Source of the DNA: Leptobrachium leishanense
Taxonomy: Eukaryota > Chordata > Amphibia > Anura > Megophryidae
NCBI GenBank assembly: GCA_009667805.1
Contig: CM019063.1
Location: 408,462,959 to 408,526,958 of the forward strand
DNA length: 64,000 nucleotides
Direction: 5' to 3'
A program made the translations under genes and the position numbers. A model generated the notes under the pieces. It saw only the letters and a program-made list of their open reading frames with translations, was not told where the DNA came from and searched no databases. Of this stretch, positions 43,889 through 54,715 are shown one piece after another. Numbering within the stretch: the stretch's first letter is position 1; every line of letters begins with the position of its first letter.

Positions 43889-45105
43889 TTAACCCCTTTG
43901 CTGCAGGAGACATGTGTTGGGACATCATGGGGAATCCCCGCAGCATATGGAGGACGTTCCGCCCAGCCTCGGGGGAGACGACTATGGGTCTGGGGGGAAT
44001 CCCATAGTGGTCTAGCTTCCTGGAAGTTTGATCATGCCTTGGGACCTCCCCACCACCCACTGACATCACGATTGGCCATGATGACATCAGAAAGGAACGC
44101 CACCTATCTGGGCAGGAAAATCCCAATACAGGGGTAATTTGGACCCCATTTCTCCTGAACCATAAAAGATAACAGGCCTTGCTTAGTAGCGTTAGGCCAG
44201 GTTTCATATAAAAATAAATATATTTTTTTTAATAATGCAGCACTATTCACTTTTCAATTATAAATTGAGCAATGATGCTGCACTAACTCACCTCATTTCC
44301 CACGATGACAGCAAGTGTCTAGGTGATGGCATATTGTATTATTATGCATTGTTCCATCGAAAACCTAAACCGGCGCACCGCTGAGAGGGGCCCAAGGGAG
44401 ACCTTTGGAACCCTGTGCTGCTGATTTTTACACTGCTCAAAGTCATTTGAGGTGTCATTTTAAAGGACAGAGTCTGGCGATTCCAACAATACCAAATATG
44501 ACCATGTACGGTGTAAAAAGAGAAAAAATATTAAATGCCAAATTTATTTTTCTTCACTTTTAAGGTGGTGGTAATTCTAAAGCAAACAAGACCGCAGCCC
44601 TAACTCACTTTCTCATTTCCCATGCGGGGACCAAATGTGGAGGCGATAGAGAATGGTTCTTTGGACCCCTTTATTTCCATTGTTTACACCCCACAAAGTC
44701 ATCTTAGGCCAGACTATGGCCTGTACAATGACACCTTTCTAATGATACCAAGCATTACAATGTAAATTGTCATGTAAAGAAAAGCAACACATAAATCTAC
44801 ATAAAATAATTTCTATGTTATTTTTTGTTCCAAAGCAATGGCATTGTTAATTTGCCACATATAAAATGAGCAATACCACTGCCATTACTCACCTTCTCAT
44901 TTCCCACGCCATTAGTAAGGTCAGTGTTTTAAAGTCATATTATTCATAAACCACAAAGTTATACAAGTTATTTTCAGTTTTAGTTAAAAAGGCGTATTTT
45001 CTCAAAAAAATGCAGTAACCGGTTCCAATTTCAAATTTTTTTTTTACGAGAGTTCCCTTATAGAATATATAACCACAAAGGTTTGGATGATAAAATGTGG
45101 AAAAA

Positions 45106-46181
45106 CTTATTTATTAAGTATTTTACCAGGAAGGATACATTGAGATTTCTCTCGTTTTCAAGTATGTCCTGGGTTCAAGAACATTGAAATGTTACAGTTG
45201 TTACAGAAATACAAAGTAATACAATATAAGATATTAAAAAACAACACAAATATACAGATTAATACAGAAAATAAATATGTAGGATATATATTCATTATGT
45301 TACATGTTTACAGGTGCATTCTGTATTGAGGTATGTTAATAGGGAGCTCTTGAGTGACTTAGACTGGGGGAAGATTTGATGGCGTCTCGGAGGTTATTCC
45401 ATAATTGTGGTGCTCTGTAGGAAAATGAGGATCGAGACACTTTCTTTTGGTATTGTGGTATTGTAAGTAAGGTGTAGGTCCTGGATCGGAGGATATAGGA
45501 TGAGGAAATTGCTGGGGGAAGCAGCCTATTCAGGTAGGGTGGTAGCTTCCCAGAAAATTGCTTAAACACCAGGTTGGAAAGGTGAAGGGTGCATCTAGAT
45601 TCCAGCGACGGCCAGTTTAGCTCTTTTAACATGTCACAATGGTGGGTCATGTAGTTACATTGTAGCACAAAGCAGCAGAATGTGTTCTAAAATGTAGTAA
45701 GTTTATGAAGGTATATTTGCGGGGCAACTGCATACACTACATCTCCGTATTCAATAGCCAGCATAAGCATTTGTTGTACAATTTGCTTTCTTACTGCGGG
45801 GCTCAGGCAGGATTTGTTTCTTTACAGGGCACCTAGTTTGGGATAAAGGTTAGATGAGTTTTTCAATGTGAGGGCCAAAAGAATAGATTTGGATCTATTA
45901 CCTAGATATTTGAGAGAAGTGACTGTGGTCAGCGTGCCATTTGATTTTGTCCTGACACATAGATGGGGATTTTGTAATTTATGTAGTTTAGGTGCTGTTC
46001 CAAAGAGCATTGTTACAGTTTTGTCAGTATTTTAAAAACGTTTGTTCTCTGCAATCCACTTTTCTACCTCTGCGAATTGTTCTTGCAGCACGGTTGCGGG
46101 AGATTTGGTTTGTTGGTATAGATTACGGTGTCATCTGCGTACAGTTGAGGCTTTGCAAACGTTAGGCAGATCATTTATGGA
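45106..46181 (-). mobile_element. LINE type A, 3' end, minus strand
   Basis: From the 5' side the minus strand has reverse-transcriptase C-terminal text (MLFGTAPKLHKLQNPHLCVR, 46010-45822), the domain at 45668-45336, and a 3' tail ending AAATAAATA near 45106. Matches 2590-2069 and 770-692, and shows that these two pieces are contiguous in the LINE. Confidence 0.75.
45336..45668 (-). pseudogene. LINE type A C-terminal domain
   Basis: 110 codons reading LNWPSLESRCTLHLSNLVFKQ, LPPYLNRLLPP, SRSSFSYRAPQLWNNLRDAI. This is the region after the reverse transcriptase thumb in CR1/L2/Rex1-type LINEs (L.W..L..RR...L.....K, P..WN.LP). It continues past a late stop into the 3' UTR. No catalytic residues lie here; the copy is 5'-truncated and inactive. 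Confidence 0.65.
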
Positions 46182-46385
46182 AAAAATTATTAGAAGCTGT
46201 AAATGATTGAAATCTGAAAATTTACATTTATTTTTCATATATATAATGTGCGGAGTCTGCTGAGAATACTTTGTCTGGGTTTTACAATAAAACATGACTT
46301 CAAATCGCGTTAAAACATGAGCACAAAATGGTCAAAATGAGTTCCGTACGTAGGGGTGAAATGGTGCAGCAGTGAAGGGGGTTAA

Positions 46386-46619
46386 ACTAAATGGCGCAGT
46401 AAATCGTCATAATTGTATTTATAGGGCTCCAGAAAATCCTCACATTCGTGTGGACAAATCTGTCAATTTACCAGGGCTCAATGTCTGGTCTGGTCTGTCA
46501 TCCAAGGGTTTAATTAGACCATTCTTTTTTAAAGGCAAGTTCACTGGTCCAGTGTACCTCAGCATGCTTCGCACAACCATTTTACTGAACATTCACGCGC
46601 TTTATGCAGATGAACAATT
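46386..46619 (+). pseudogene. Mariner-type transposase, middle piece 2
   Basis: KLNGAVNRHNCIYRAPENPH, then LPGLNVWSGLSSKGLIRPFFFKGKFTGPVYLSMLRTTILLNIHALYADEQF: the catalytic-core strand order of mariner-like enzymes (NRHN.RYW...NPH, VNVW.G....G.IGPFF..G..TG..YL..L). An open frame over 78 codons, cut at codon F by the solo LTR at 46620; translation resumes at 47325. Confidence 0.75.
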
Positions 46620-47324
46620 TGTCACGTCCTCCGCTCCTGGGAGGGTCTCTGGCTGGTCAGGGTGGTACCAGGCACCCGGCAGCACCATCTGCGCTAGTAG
46701 CTGGCCGGGTGCCAAGCGATGCGCTGGTTAAAGGAGGTCACGTGGGTAATGAGGGGGCGGGGCACGGCGTGATAACGCGGAGCCGCCGGCCTTAAATCCA
46801 GACCGCGCAAATCATTTAGTGCCTTGTCATGGAGTTGCTTTCCGCAGAGCTTAGTGGTTCATCGCTCTTGTGATTCACTGATTCTATTGCCTTGCTGATT
46901 ACTGACTCGGATTGTATGAGGGCCCTGCTCAATGCTGACTCAAATTGTATGCATACTCTGACTATTACTGACTTGGATGGTATTGTTAACCACTCTGTTT
47001 CTGGTCAGGCCTATGTGTATACCCATCCTGATATTGACTCGGTTTGCCTGAGTGCCTGTCCTGTTGCCATCAAGTCCAGTCTTAAAGCCACCTTTGGTAC
47101 TGATCCAGCTTATCCTAAGATTAACCCTTGCTGAATGTATGCCAGTCCTGCTCCAAGTTCTGTTTATAGAGTGCTAGGTCTGTGTTTCGTATTGTATGCT
47201 TGTGTTGCATTCTTGACTCAAACAATAAGATACAGGGATAGCAATACCGACCATCTAAGGATCGGAGAGTTTAGTAGTCTGCCTAAAGGGATCTGCATCA
47301 AGTTCATCCATGGGAAACCTGACA
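46620..47324. mobile_element. Solo LTR in the mariner gene
   Basis: Starts TGTCACGTCC, ends CCTGACA, flanked by CAATT (46615-46619, 47325-47329). 705 bp. Removing it and one CAATT restores the mariner frame ...DEQF-YF-QQD. The TGTCACG start matches 18767, but the interiors differ, so it is a different family or subfamily. Confidence 0.85.
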
Positions 47325-47600
47325 CAATTTTACTTCTAGCAAGATAGCGCACCACCTCACTACCACCAAGTAGTAAGAGCCCTTCTCAATAACATTCTGT
47401 CAGGACGTTGGATAGGACGCAGAGGTGCTGTTGAATTCCCTCCATGTTCCCCGGATTTACCGCCTCACATTTTCTATCTGTGGATAACACTAAAGAATGT
47501 GGTATACCATAGAAACCCACCTACGCTGGTTGCACTACAGGAAGTGAAATTAAAATACAATGCAGAGCAATCCCTGTGGACAATCTAGTCAATGTTGTTC
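47325..47600 (+). pseudogene. Mariner-type transposase, C-terminal piece
   Basis: Resumes with FYF-stop-QQD (second catalytic Asp in QQDSAPPH context), then NILSGRWIGRRGAVEFPPCSPDLPPHIFYLWITLKNVVYHRNPPTL. In active mariner-like enzymes SPDL.P.DFFLW carries the third acidic residue; here it is His (PPHIFYLW). So all evidence shows a dead gene, with the first and third catalytic residues replaced. The end at TIZ near 47590 precedes the right terminal repeat (47740-47783). Confidence 0.75.
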
Positions 47601-47785
47601 ATGCAGTAGTGCGCCAAAATCAAGTGTCTGAATGCTAACGGTGACCACTTTGAGAACCTAACGTGATTGCATAACTCAAACATGACTTACAGCTGCCCTT
47701 TGATGTTTATATGAATCTAGATGTAAAGTTTTTATGCATTTATTTTTCATATTGAAGTGTGTATACATTTTTGGGCCCCTCTGTA

Positions 47786-49130
47786 TATACCTTGTGAGGG
47801 TACCTATAACACAGGCTTTCTTTGTTATGTGCATCACCCTCCAACAGGATGTGAGTGAGAGGGGGTTGGGGATCACCTGATTTTATGTAGAAGAGTGCTT
47901 GTTGTACCTATGGAGGAATCCTGTTTAAAGTCTAAAATAACATTATAATCCCCTACCATTTGGTAAGTAGACTGAAGAAAACGTATAAACCTTAACAGAA
48001 ATTGTGCATTTCATAAATACAAATCTCCCATTGCCATCTGAGAGAATGGTGATAGGTTGAAAAAGCATGTCTGTACTGTTAGGTTTCCTAAGGCTGTTTC
48101 ACAACTAGCATTGTGGGTAGTGTTTATTTTTTTAGAAGAGGTATGTTTTGCATAAAAATGTGTTTCTCGAATAAGCACTACTGATTCTCTATGCCTGTGA
48201 CAGTCCCTGAGGGCATTGTTGTGTTTATTGGATTTATTTAAACTAAAAATATTATTAGTAATGATATTCAAGTACTGCAAAGTGAAAACCATTGGGAAAT
48301 TTGAGGGAGAGAAAAAAAATTGTATATGTAAATACAAAAAATAAATTTTGTAAAGTGGAAGATGGAGGGCAGATACGCAGATCATTAAATTATTTCAGTT
48401 ACAAAGACTGAAAAAAATGACATCTATTTGATAATAGAGTTTGAGGTTCATGATAAAAGTAAACCTATTCTCTGGTGAACTGTTCTTTGCAGAGAGAACA
48501 ATATGTCAACCACTGAAAAATAGAAAATTCAGCAGACATTTCCTTACCTTAAGAGTAATAATAATATGGAATTACTAGACCATAAAGGTGGTTCTGATTT
48601 AACAAAAGATCTTTTTATAAGGGGCTAAGCAGGAAGAGCGGTGTTTGCTCGTGTTGCACATACTGTCGAAAATCTAATGTATTGCAGTTGAGGACAAATG
48701 TTGGCAATTCCTAAACCTAGAATCCAAACAGCGAAAAGAGAAGCTTTGCTATGCAGCTTCTCCTGCCACTCTTTGGATTTTAGCTTTGAGAAATACCAAC
48801 ATTTCAAGGCACTGCTATACTGATGATTTTCACTGTATTTGCAACACCAGCAGTCACTGGCACTTAGTGGCTTCAGAAAATTTATTTTCCAAGTTCTTTG
48901 GGATAATGAGGAGTAATAGATGTAGAAAACGCTGAACCTAATTACTTAATTTTTTATGTTTATTACTATATATCAACCTCAAATGTGTTTGAATTGCCAC
49001 AATCTACTAACCTAGCAGCGTATTTCACACCTCCTAAATAATCTTTCTCACACATGACTATTGTGCGATGTAGCTCTGTTATATATTCTTCTTACGTGTT
49101 ACGGATGATTCACTTAATGATTGACTTAAG
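47786..49130. other. No gene; unique AT-rich DNA
   Basis: About 1.3 kb without supported coding frames. Near 48720-48790 it shares a few dozen bases with 3510-3560. Confidence 0.35.
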
Positions 49131-49134
49131 TAGT

Positions 49135-49847
49135 ACTCCTTGTTATTGTAACAGGGAAAACATGTACCTGCAGGTTTCTCTGTAGCGTCCCCATTTTAGC
49201 GTTAGATTCCTGTGCAGACGCTACTTCAGCACCGTGCCCTGGAACCATGCGCTACCTGCAGTGATCCTTGCGGTACCGCTTCCGTGCACCACAAGTATCA
49301 CCTCCTGGAGTCCATAGGACTCCATGGAGGGTTGCACTGTGGGGTAGTGTGCCCTGCATGATATCTCTCTTGAAAGATCGTGCAGCGCCTGAATTGATTG
49401 TCCCCAGTCCCCCGATTTGTCCTCAGTGCCCCTCAGCTCGTGCTCAGGAGTAGCAGCGGATCGGGCCACCGTTCTTGCCATGAGATGAGAGGTGAGTTTC
49501 TGATTTATTGGGGGAGCTTTAGGGGGTGCTAAATGATTCTACAAAATTCTGCAAGTTAGCACTTGCTTTTAGGAGTAGCTAAAATTATGTTTAAACCATC
49601 AGTGCGGTAATTGGCACTAGGATTTTATAATACCTTACTTATCCTAAAGCTAATTACTGATTGCGCTCCCCATGTTAAGTATAGGTTTAGCAAAATAGAG
49701 TAGCTTGCGGAAGTAAGCGCAATCACCGCTGCGCTAACAGATTTTTAACCGGTTTAGCGTTAGGAACATGCCTTAAAGTCACTTATCCTAGCGTTAACGC
49801 TTACATATCTGAAAGCTACAGTTAGCGTGCAGTATGTAATCTAGCCC
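49135..49847 (+). mobile_element. Family B MITE, diverged copy
   Basis: Internal landmarks are family-specific: CCTGCAGGTTTCTCTG, CCATAGGACTCCATGGAGGG, GCCATGAGATGAGAGGTGAG, GCGCTCCCCATGTTAAGTATAG. The right end GTAATCTAGCCC is recognisable; the left edge is approximate. Confidence 0.65.
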
Positions 49848-49958
49848 ATTGAGTTTTCACATAAAGTCACAGGCATAAGAAAAACAATAACGTAAGGTAT
49901 GAAAGGTGAAAGAAGAAGAAAAAAGGGGAAATATAAATTGTTCACAAGTCCCAAACGT

Positions 49959-50001
49959 CATGTATATTTACCATGGTCACCAACCATGGTAAATATACAT
50001 G
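49959..50001. repeat. Perfect 19-bp hairpin with 5-base loop
   Basis: CATGTATATTTACCATGGT (49959-49977) and its exact complement (49983-50001) enclose CACCA. It could fold as RNA or DNA. It is shorter than a normal pre-miRNA stem. Confidence 0.85.
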
Positions 50002-50039
50002 AAGGTCATCATGAAAAATCAAAGGAGATTCAGGTTATC

Positions 50040-50760
50040 TTAAAATATATCCCAGATGTACCAATGATCTTTCTTATTTGGGGGAACACCCAACAGAGAT
50101 GCAGCCAGGGCATCCTGGGATCTAATGTCACTCAGCTTGTGTCTGATCTCTGTAGTGGCAGGAAGTGTGCTGGATTGCCATTTGGAAGCCAACGGGAGGT
50201 ATGCAGCAGTGAGTATGTGTGACAAGAGTTTCCATTGTGCGGAGGATAACTCATCTGTTAATGTTTGGAGAAGAAAAATTGTAGGGTCTGGAGTCAGCGA
50301 AGAACCTAGGACCTTGTTAACAAAGCCAAATTCCCCCAGAAGGCCAATAGCTGAGGACTTTGCCACCACACCTGGAAATATGAATCATGGGACTCAGAAC
50401 ATCACCAACACTGGGAGGAGTGAGCGGGGCTAAAATTGCTGGCGCGGTCTATCCAGAGTCAAATACCATCTATGTAGTACTTTCTTTCTATCCTCGTGCA
50501 ATGAGGCACAACAGAATTTCCCCCTATTCATGGAAAAACTCTCTTCCCACGTTGAGTTAATTCTGTACCAAGATCCCTCTCCCAGTTTACTTGATAATGG
50601 TTCTTTTGGTTTAGGACAGGCATTATAAGTAACTGGTAACTGAGGTAGAGCAACTTAACAGAAGAGGGTGAGACACAGTGACATTCAAATGGAACAGGAA
50701 TGACTTGAGCTACAGTTGATTCCCATCCATTTCGTATTTGTGAAACCATGATTGTAGCTA
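50040..50760 (-). pseudogene. L1-type ORF2 C-terminal remnant
   Basis: Reads across frames: WERDLGTELTQR, KVLHRWYLTLDR, then FGFVNKVLGSSLTPDPTIFLL, SSAQWKLLSHILTAAYLPLASKWQSSTLP. The order WE.DLG, LHR.Y.TP.R, F...V...L......P...LL, K.L..H.L.AAR..IA..W. is the C-terminal tail of L1/Tx1 LINE ORF2. Frame shifts and stops are present, so it is dead. Clade (L1 versus Tx1) is not resolved. Confidence 0.65.
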
Positions 50761-51060
50761 AAGTTATGAGAATTGGAGATTATGTGAGAGTTGATATTTA
50801 GTCACCATTTGTTTGTAGATTTTGGCCAGCCAAAGTAAATTACAAATCAGTAACCTGATTTACACCAAAATTCCTCCATAAGTATGCAGAAAAATTAGGG
50901 ATATAGTGTTTTATTGTGGACAGAGGAGTCACCATGTGTATAGGGTGGTAATGGCATAAATGACTTCTAGTTAAATACCAAATATTCAATAACAATTTGG
51001 TATAAGGTGACATAAGGTAAGGGATGATGAAACGTTTTCAGCAACCAAGAAATATAGCGA

Positions 51061-51213
51061 GAAACAGAGAGGTTTGTGAGGGTCCTGAGAACAAGCAATG
51101 GCACTAGTGGCCTGCTTTATGGTGGGTGCCCGCTCAGGTCTCACAAGGTTTTAGCTTGATTGTGCCATTACAGGGACAACTGCTCCATATGCAAATGAGA
51201 TTGCTACACCCAG
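51061..51213 (-). repeat. Unclassified dispersed repeat, uninterrupted copy
   Basis: Inverse match of 31802-31855 plus 32283-32381. The junction AGCTAAAACC (minus strand) contains a single TAA and is the empty site for the Harbinger-type MITE at 31856. Confidence 0.65.
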
Positions 51214-51249
51214 AAAGGGTGGCCAGTAATGAAATGCAGGGATGACTTC

Positions 51250-51450
51250 CTTGGGCTTCCAATGGGCTCATAGCTAGTAGTATTGGCACATGGTCCCAAT
51301 GGACCAATCCCTTAGCTCAAGTAACACACCGATTTTATGAATTAAGTACCATGTGACCACTTAGGGACAATGAGCTCATGCCTAGTAGTGATGACCAGAC
51401 CATCTCAAGTGACACACCAATGGGATGAATTAAGTACCATGTTGCCCACT
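51250..51450. repeat. Degenerate direct repeat
   Basis: GGGCTCATAGCTAGTAGTATTG...GAATTAAGTACCATG recurs as GAGCTCATGCCTAGTAGTGATG...GAATTAAGTACCATG about 110 bp later. Confidence 0.6.
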
Positions 51451-52164
51451 CCTTTTGTTGTTTATGGTACATGTTAAAACCTTTTGCAATGTGTGAGTAT
51501 ATTTTCATGTTAGGTTACCAGAGAGAAATGTTCACATACAAACCATGAGAACTGGCATAACTGTTGGTGACAACAATGTTCAGATTGAGCAGGTCAACAT
51601 TGACCTAAATTGCGCATCATCTTCAACATCAAAGGGGTTTAATGGATCGAAATGACAGATCTTCAGTAGATGAAAAAAAAGAAGGAAACTCCAAACCATG
51701 TTGCTGAACACTAAGAACTAGATACAGTCCTGGCAAAAATACCTTCAGGGTCTACACAAGAAATTGAAAGGGACATGCCCCAGAAATCTGGAGGAAGGGG
51801 GGAAGGTCCACTCTTTATCAGGAGGCCAACCCGACTTTGAAATATGGGTAGTCGCCACAGTGCCAGACAGGGAGGTAGACCGAGGTCCAGAGCTGTAGCA
51901 TAGGTAAATCATAGTGAGGTACCACCACATCCTTGAAAGTCTAAGTAAAATTCCCCATAAAGTGAGGGGGCCAGTTCAGGGATGCAATGAGGCGATGTAA
52001 AGTTGTCAAGGCAGATTCAGGAGTCGCAGAACAGGGGGAATAGGGGAGAGCTGCTTGCAATATTCGAAGGAGGAACATATCACAAGGCAATGGGGCTCCA
52101 GTGGTAGATAGGCCACAATGGTGAAGTACAGAGACAACCAGGACGACCCGGGTCACTTGACATT

Positions 52165-52560
52165 TTAACTAGGTGCCATTATGGAGATACTTTGGTTGGG
52201 GAGGTAGACGGTACACGGGGTGTATATTCCCCCAAGAGTTCCCATGAAACTAATAAGGAAGTCATGTGAATGCATCCCTCTCTCCACACTAGTAATTTGG
52301 TCAAGTATCCCCAACGATATTGGATAGTGTGAGTGCGAAAGCACCTTCGTCACCGACTGGAACTCATTGCAACTAAACATCGTTAGGGACAAAAGATCAG
52401 GGAAATATTAGATTTCTGAAAAGGGGTCTTGGAGCGGCATAGCTTGGTATGCTTTCATTAAGGATACTTTAATGGTGTAGTAGTGCATGCGGAGTATCAC
52501 ATCCCTGGTGGTCATGGTAGGGAGAATTTTGAGTTTAGGGACTCTATGCGCCCAATCCAT
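52165..52560 (-). pseudogene. L1-type ORF1 C-terminal remnant
   Basis: Minus strand reads MDWAHRVPKLKILPTMTTRDVILRMHYYTIKVSLMKAYQ, then DLLSLTMFSCNEFQSVTKVLSHSHYP. This follows the conserved ID.AHR...PRDVI.R.H.Y..KE.L, then F.D.S..T...R......TK.L......Y.WG order of the ORF1 RNA-binding and C-terminal domains in L1/Tx1 LINEs. ORF1 proteins coat the LINE RNA. Frame breaks after about residue 75 of the piece; not functional. Confidence 0.6.
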
Positions 52561-52848
52561 CACAATGCCACATATCTGTCAGAAAGCCAGCCCTGAGAGA
52601 CCCAAATGCCCCAAGACCCGTACTAGCTCTAGGGTCAATTCAGCTGGCTGACTCCATTCCTTCCTCCACTCTTGGTTTATCCTATTTTGCAAATGCACCT
52701 CAACCCAGTCACACTTCATGCCGGGTTTGCTCTCTTTTTTTTTTTTTCCCTGGCTGCCACAGGTGTGGTCAGCAGCCCTGAAGGACTTCCTTTAAAATAA
52801 TGAAGGGGCCATCTACCTGTGCTTCAGCATTGCCAAATGCTAGAGGCA

Positions 52849-53310
52849 CTGTTCCTTGTACCTGCAGGTTTCCTCTTGGCGTCCCCGTAGTGTCCCCATT
52901 TTAGCGAGAGATTCCAGGGCAGGCACTACTTCAGCACCTTGCCTTGGAACCATGTGCTACCCTCAGGGATACTCGCGGTACCGCTACTGTGCGGCCACAA
53001 GTATCACCTCCTGCAGTCCATAGGAGTTCATGGAGGGTTGTTGTGCCAGGACGCGAGATCGTGCAGGGTCGCGGATTGATTCGCAGAGGGAGGCTGGGCT
53101 ATAATCGACGGATCGGGCCACTGTTCATGCCGAGGGATAAGAAGTGTTTATCTGATTTGTAGGAGAGGTACAGCTGGTGATAACTGAACAGTTTTTTAAC
53201 CCGTTAGCGATTGGAATGTAATATGGGGGGCATGCGTTACAGTCACTTAGTGCTAGGTTAACGCTCTTGTATCTGAGCACTAGCACTAGTGTGTAGAATG
53301 TAATAGGGCC
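52849..53310 (+). mobile_element. Family B MITE, internally deleted copy
   Basis: Begins near TTGTACCTGCAGGTTTCC and ends AGAATGTAATAGGGCC, the family B right terminus. Lacks roughly 250 internal bases relative to 15440-16177 (the part with GAGCGCAAAG). Confidence 0.6.
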
Positions 53311-53312
53311 AT

Positions 53313-54304
53313 GGGTGTGAGCTGTTCTCTGAAAACACTCCAAGCCTCGAGCCTCTGCCTTCATCCCTCCAATCCTCTGCCATGACCCTTCAAGCCCCCA
53401 GCCATGTTCCCGCCAATCCTCTGGCATGACCCTTCAAGCCTCCAGCCGTGTTCCTGCCAGCCATCCTTCACTGTTCCTGTTCAGTCTCCATTACCAACCC
53501 TTGTTTTCCTGCCATTAGCCAGCCAGCCTGTTTCCTGTCCTTGCTGTTTTCTCGAACCTCTTGTAAGTTCTGTGACAGAGTATGGGATTCTGTATATGTC
53601 AGCAGAAGGCTGAATGAGGCGATATTCCCAGGACCGTAAGGGGTTAAGCCTCTTCCCTTGTAGAAGATACACCTGCAGCTCGTTAATGATCCCTTACGTA
53701 GTTCTGAGAGAACAGGGAAAATCGGATATAGACTGCATGTGCAATGCTGATGGTTGGAGATCACAGAGCTGTAGAAAAGGTTTGCTGACACGAGTATGTA
53801 CAAAGTTTGTAAAGGCTTGTTTTTTGCCCCAGTAGCCTGTACTAAGGGGATTGCTGTTTAGTCAGCCTCCTAAGAAAGGAGTAGGCCTATTTGTTTTGTG
53901 TTTATTTTTGTTTGACACTGCAAGCTGCTCTGCTTAGAGGGGACAGTGTACCCAATTGTTAGAGACTTTTTATGTTGAGAACAGTAAAAAGTGGTACATC
54001 CTCCAACGACTGGACTTTTCTGCGTGGCCTTCTCACAGTTTCCAGTGTGCTGCCATCAGTCTTTTGTTTTTCTGTGTCCTGTCTTCAGTTTACCCTGCCT
54101 CTGTTTCTCCTTCCTGCCTTATCCTAGAGTCAGCAGATTCCCAGCCTTGTCCCTCACCATTATTCCAGATACTTACTGCCATACATTGCTATTACTTCTG
54201 TTTGTAGTAATAAACCCCCCTTTTTGGACTTTACTCCTGCATCTACCTACCAGTCACTGCATCCTGGGCTCATACTATTACCTCCCCATACACCAGTCAT
54301 GACA
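53313..54304 (+). mobile_element. Candidate LTR remnant
   Basis: C/T-rich sequence with an AATAAA at 54209-54214, ending CAGTCATGACA just before the L1 ORF1 sequence resumes at 54305. The end GACA is shared with the solo LTRs at 19076 and 47324. The start is not located, and a further insertion at about 53575-53985 may be present. Low-confidence call. Confidence 0.35.
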
Positions 54305-54309
54305 CATAA

Positions 54310-54715
54310 GATCTGAGGGTGATAGATTAGTAACGAGAGATAAGAACATGTTCTGCGGATATGTTAAGTCTAGTTGTTGCATGGTTTCAGTAATTCCACG
54401 TTTGCGGATGTTATTGTGGTGGGACCGATCTTCCTAAACAGCCATTTTCATCAATATGCTGTCATGGGAGGATTTCATAGTTTGGAATGCATCAACCAAT
54501 TCATTATGAGCTAAACATAGTTAATCAGTTTTGGATTCCAAATGGTCAGTGCAATCGTCCAATTCCCTGATTTCCTTATGTAGGTCAGTGGTAATTTTCC
54601 TGAAATCATTTTGGAGTGTCGTGCTGAGTGTCTGTAGCAATGGATGAATTGCCTTCTCTGAAGCTGATGTGTCCTCCGAGAAATGTTGGCACTGCTTATC
54701 CACTCCACATCTTTA
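54310..54715 (-). pseudogene. L1-type ORF1 N-terminal/coiled-coil remnant
   Basis: Two overlapping frames combine to read DKQCQHFSEDTSASEKAIHP, LLQTLSTTLQNDFRKITTDL, HKEIRELDDCTDHLESKTD, then HNELVDAFQTMKSSHDSILM and QEDRSHHNNIRKRGITE. A heptad-like coiled coil followed by (L/V)EDRSRR-NNIRIRGIPE is diagnostic of L1/Tx1 ORF1. It is cut from its C-terminal part by the insertions at about 52740-54304. Confidence 0.65.

Larger units (their letters stand above)
43889..46385. mobile_element. TTAA-flanked piggyBac-like element inside mariner, holding LINE A
   Basis: TTAA (43889-43892, 46382-46385) bounds inverted ends CCCCTTTGCTGCAGG and GCAGCAGTGAAGGGGG. Removing it rejoins mariner codons ...CAGTTTAAACTAAATGG. 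The 3' part resembles 9655-9841 (AAACATGAGCA..AAATGA). A LINE A copy sits at 45106-46181. No transposase. Confidence 0.8.
34150..47783 (+). mobile_element. Old mariner-type transposon carrying about 12 kb of nested insertions
   Basis: The left end CAGAGGGGCCCAAAAAATGT and the right end ACATTTTTGGGCCCCTCTG are inverted, each flanked by TA (34148-34149, 47784-47785). Between them the transposase gene is readable in pieces, in order and on one strand: 34150-34566, about 43648-43888, 46386-46619 and 47325-47600. Inserted sequences fill the gaps. Removing them leaves about 1.3 kb, the usual size of mariner. Confidence 0.75.
50040..54715 (-). mobile_element. L1/Tx1-type LINE, heavily deleted and invaded
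   Basis: In minus-strand order: ORF1 coiled coil (54715-54310), insertion of other elements (about 52740-54304), ORF1 C-terminal region (52560-52165), unidentified 3' parts, an old repeat (51061-51213), and ORF2 C-terminus (50760-50040). Most of ORF2, including the endonuclease and reverse transcriptase, is missing. Confidence 0.6.

Noticed and set aside
53575..53985. A nested LTR starting TGTGACAGAG
   Set aside because: I could not find matching ends or a target duplication, so it is only mentioned in the candidate LTR entry.
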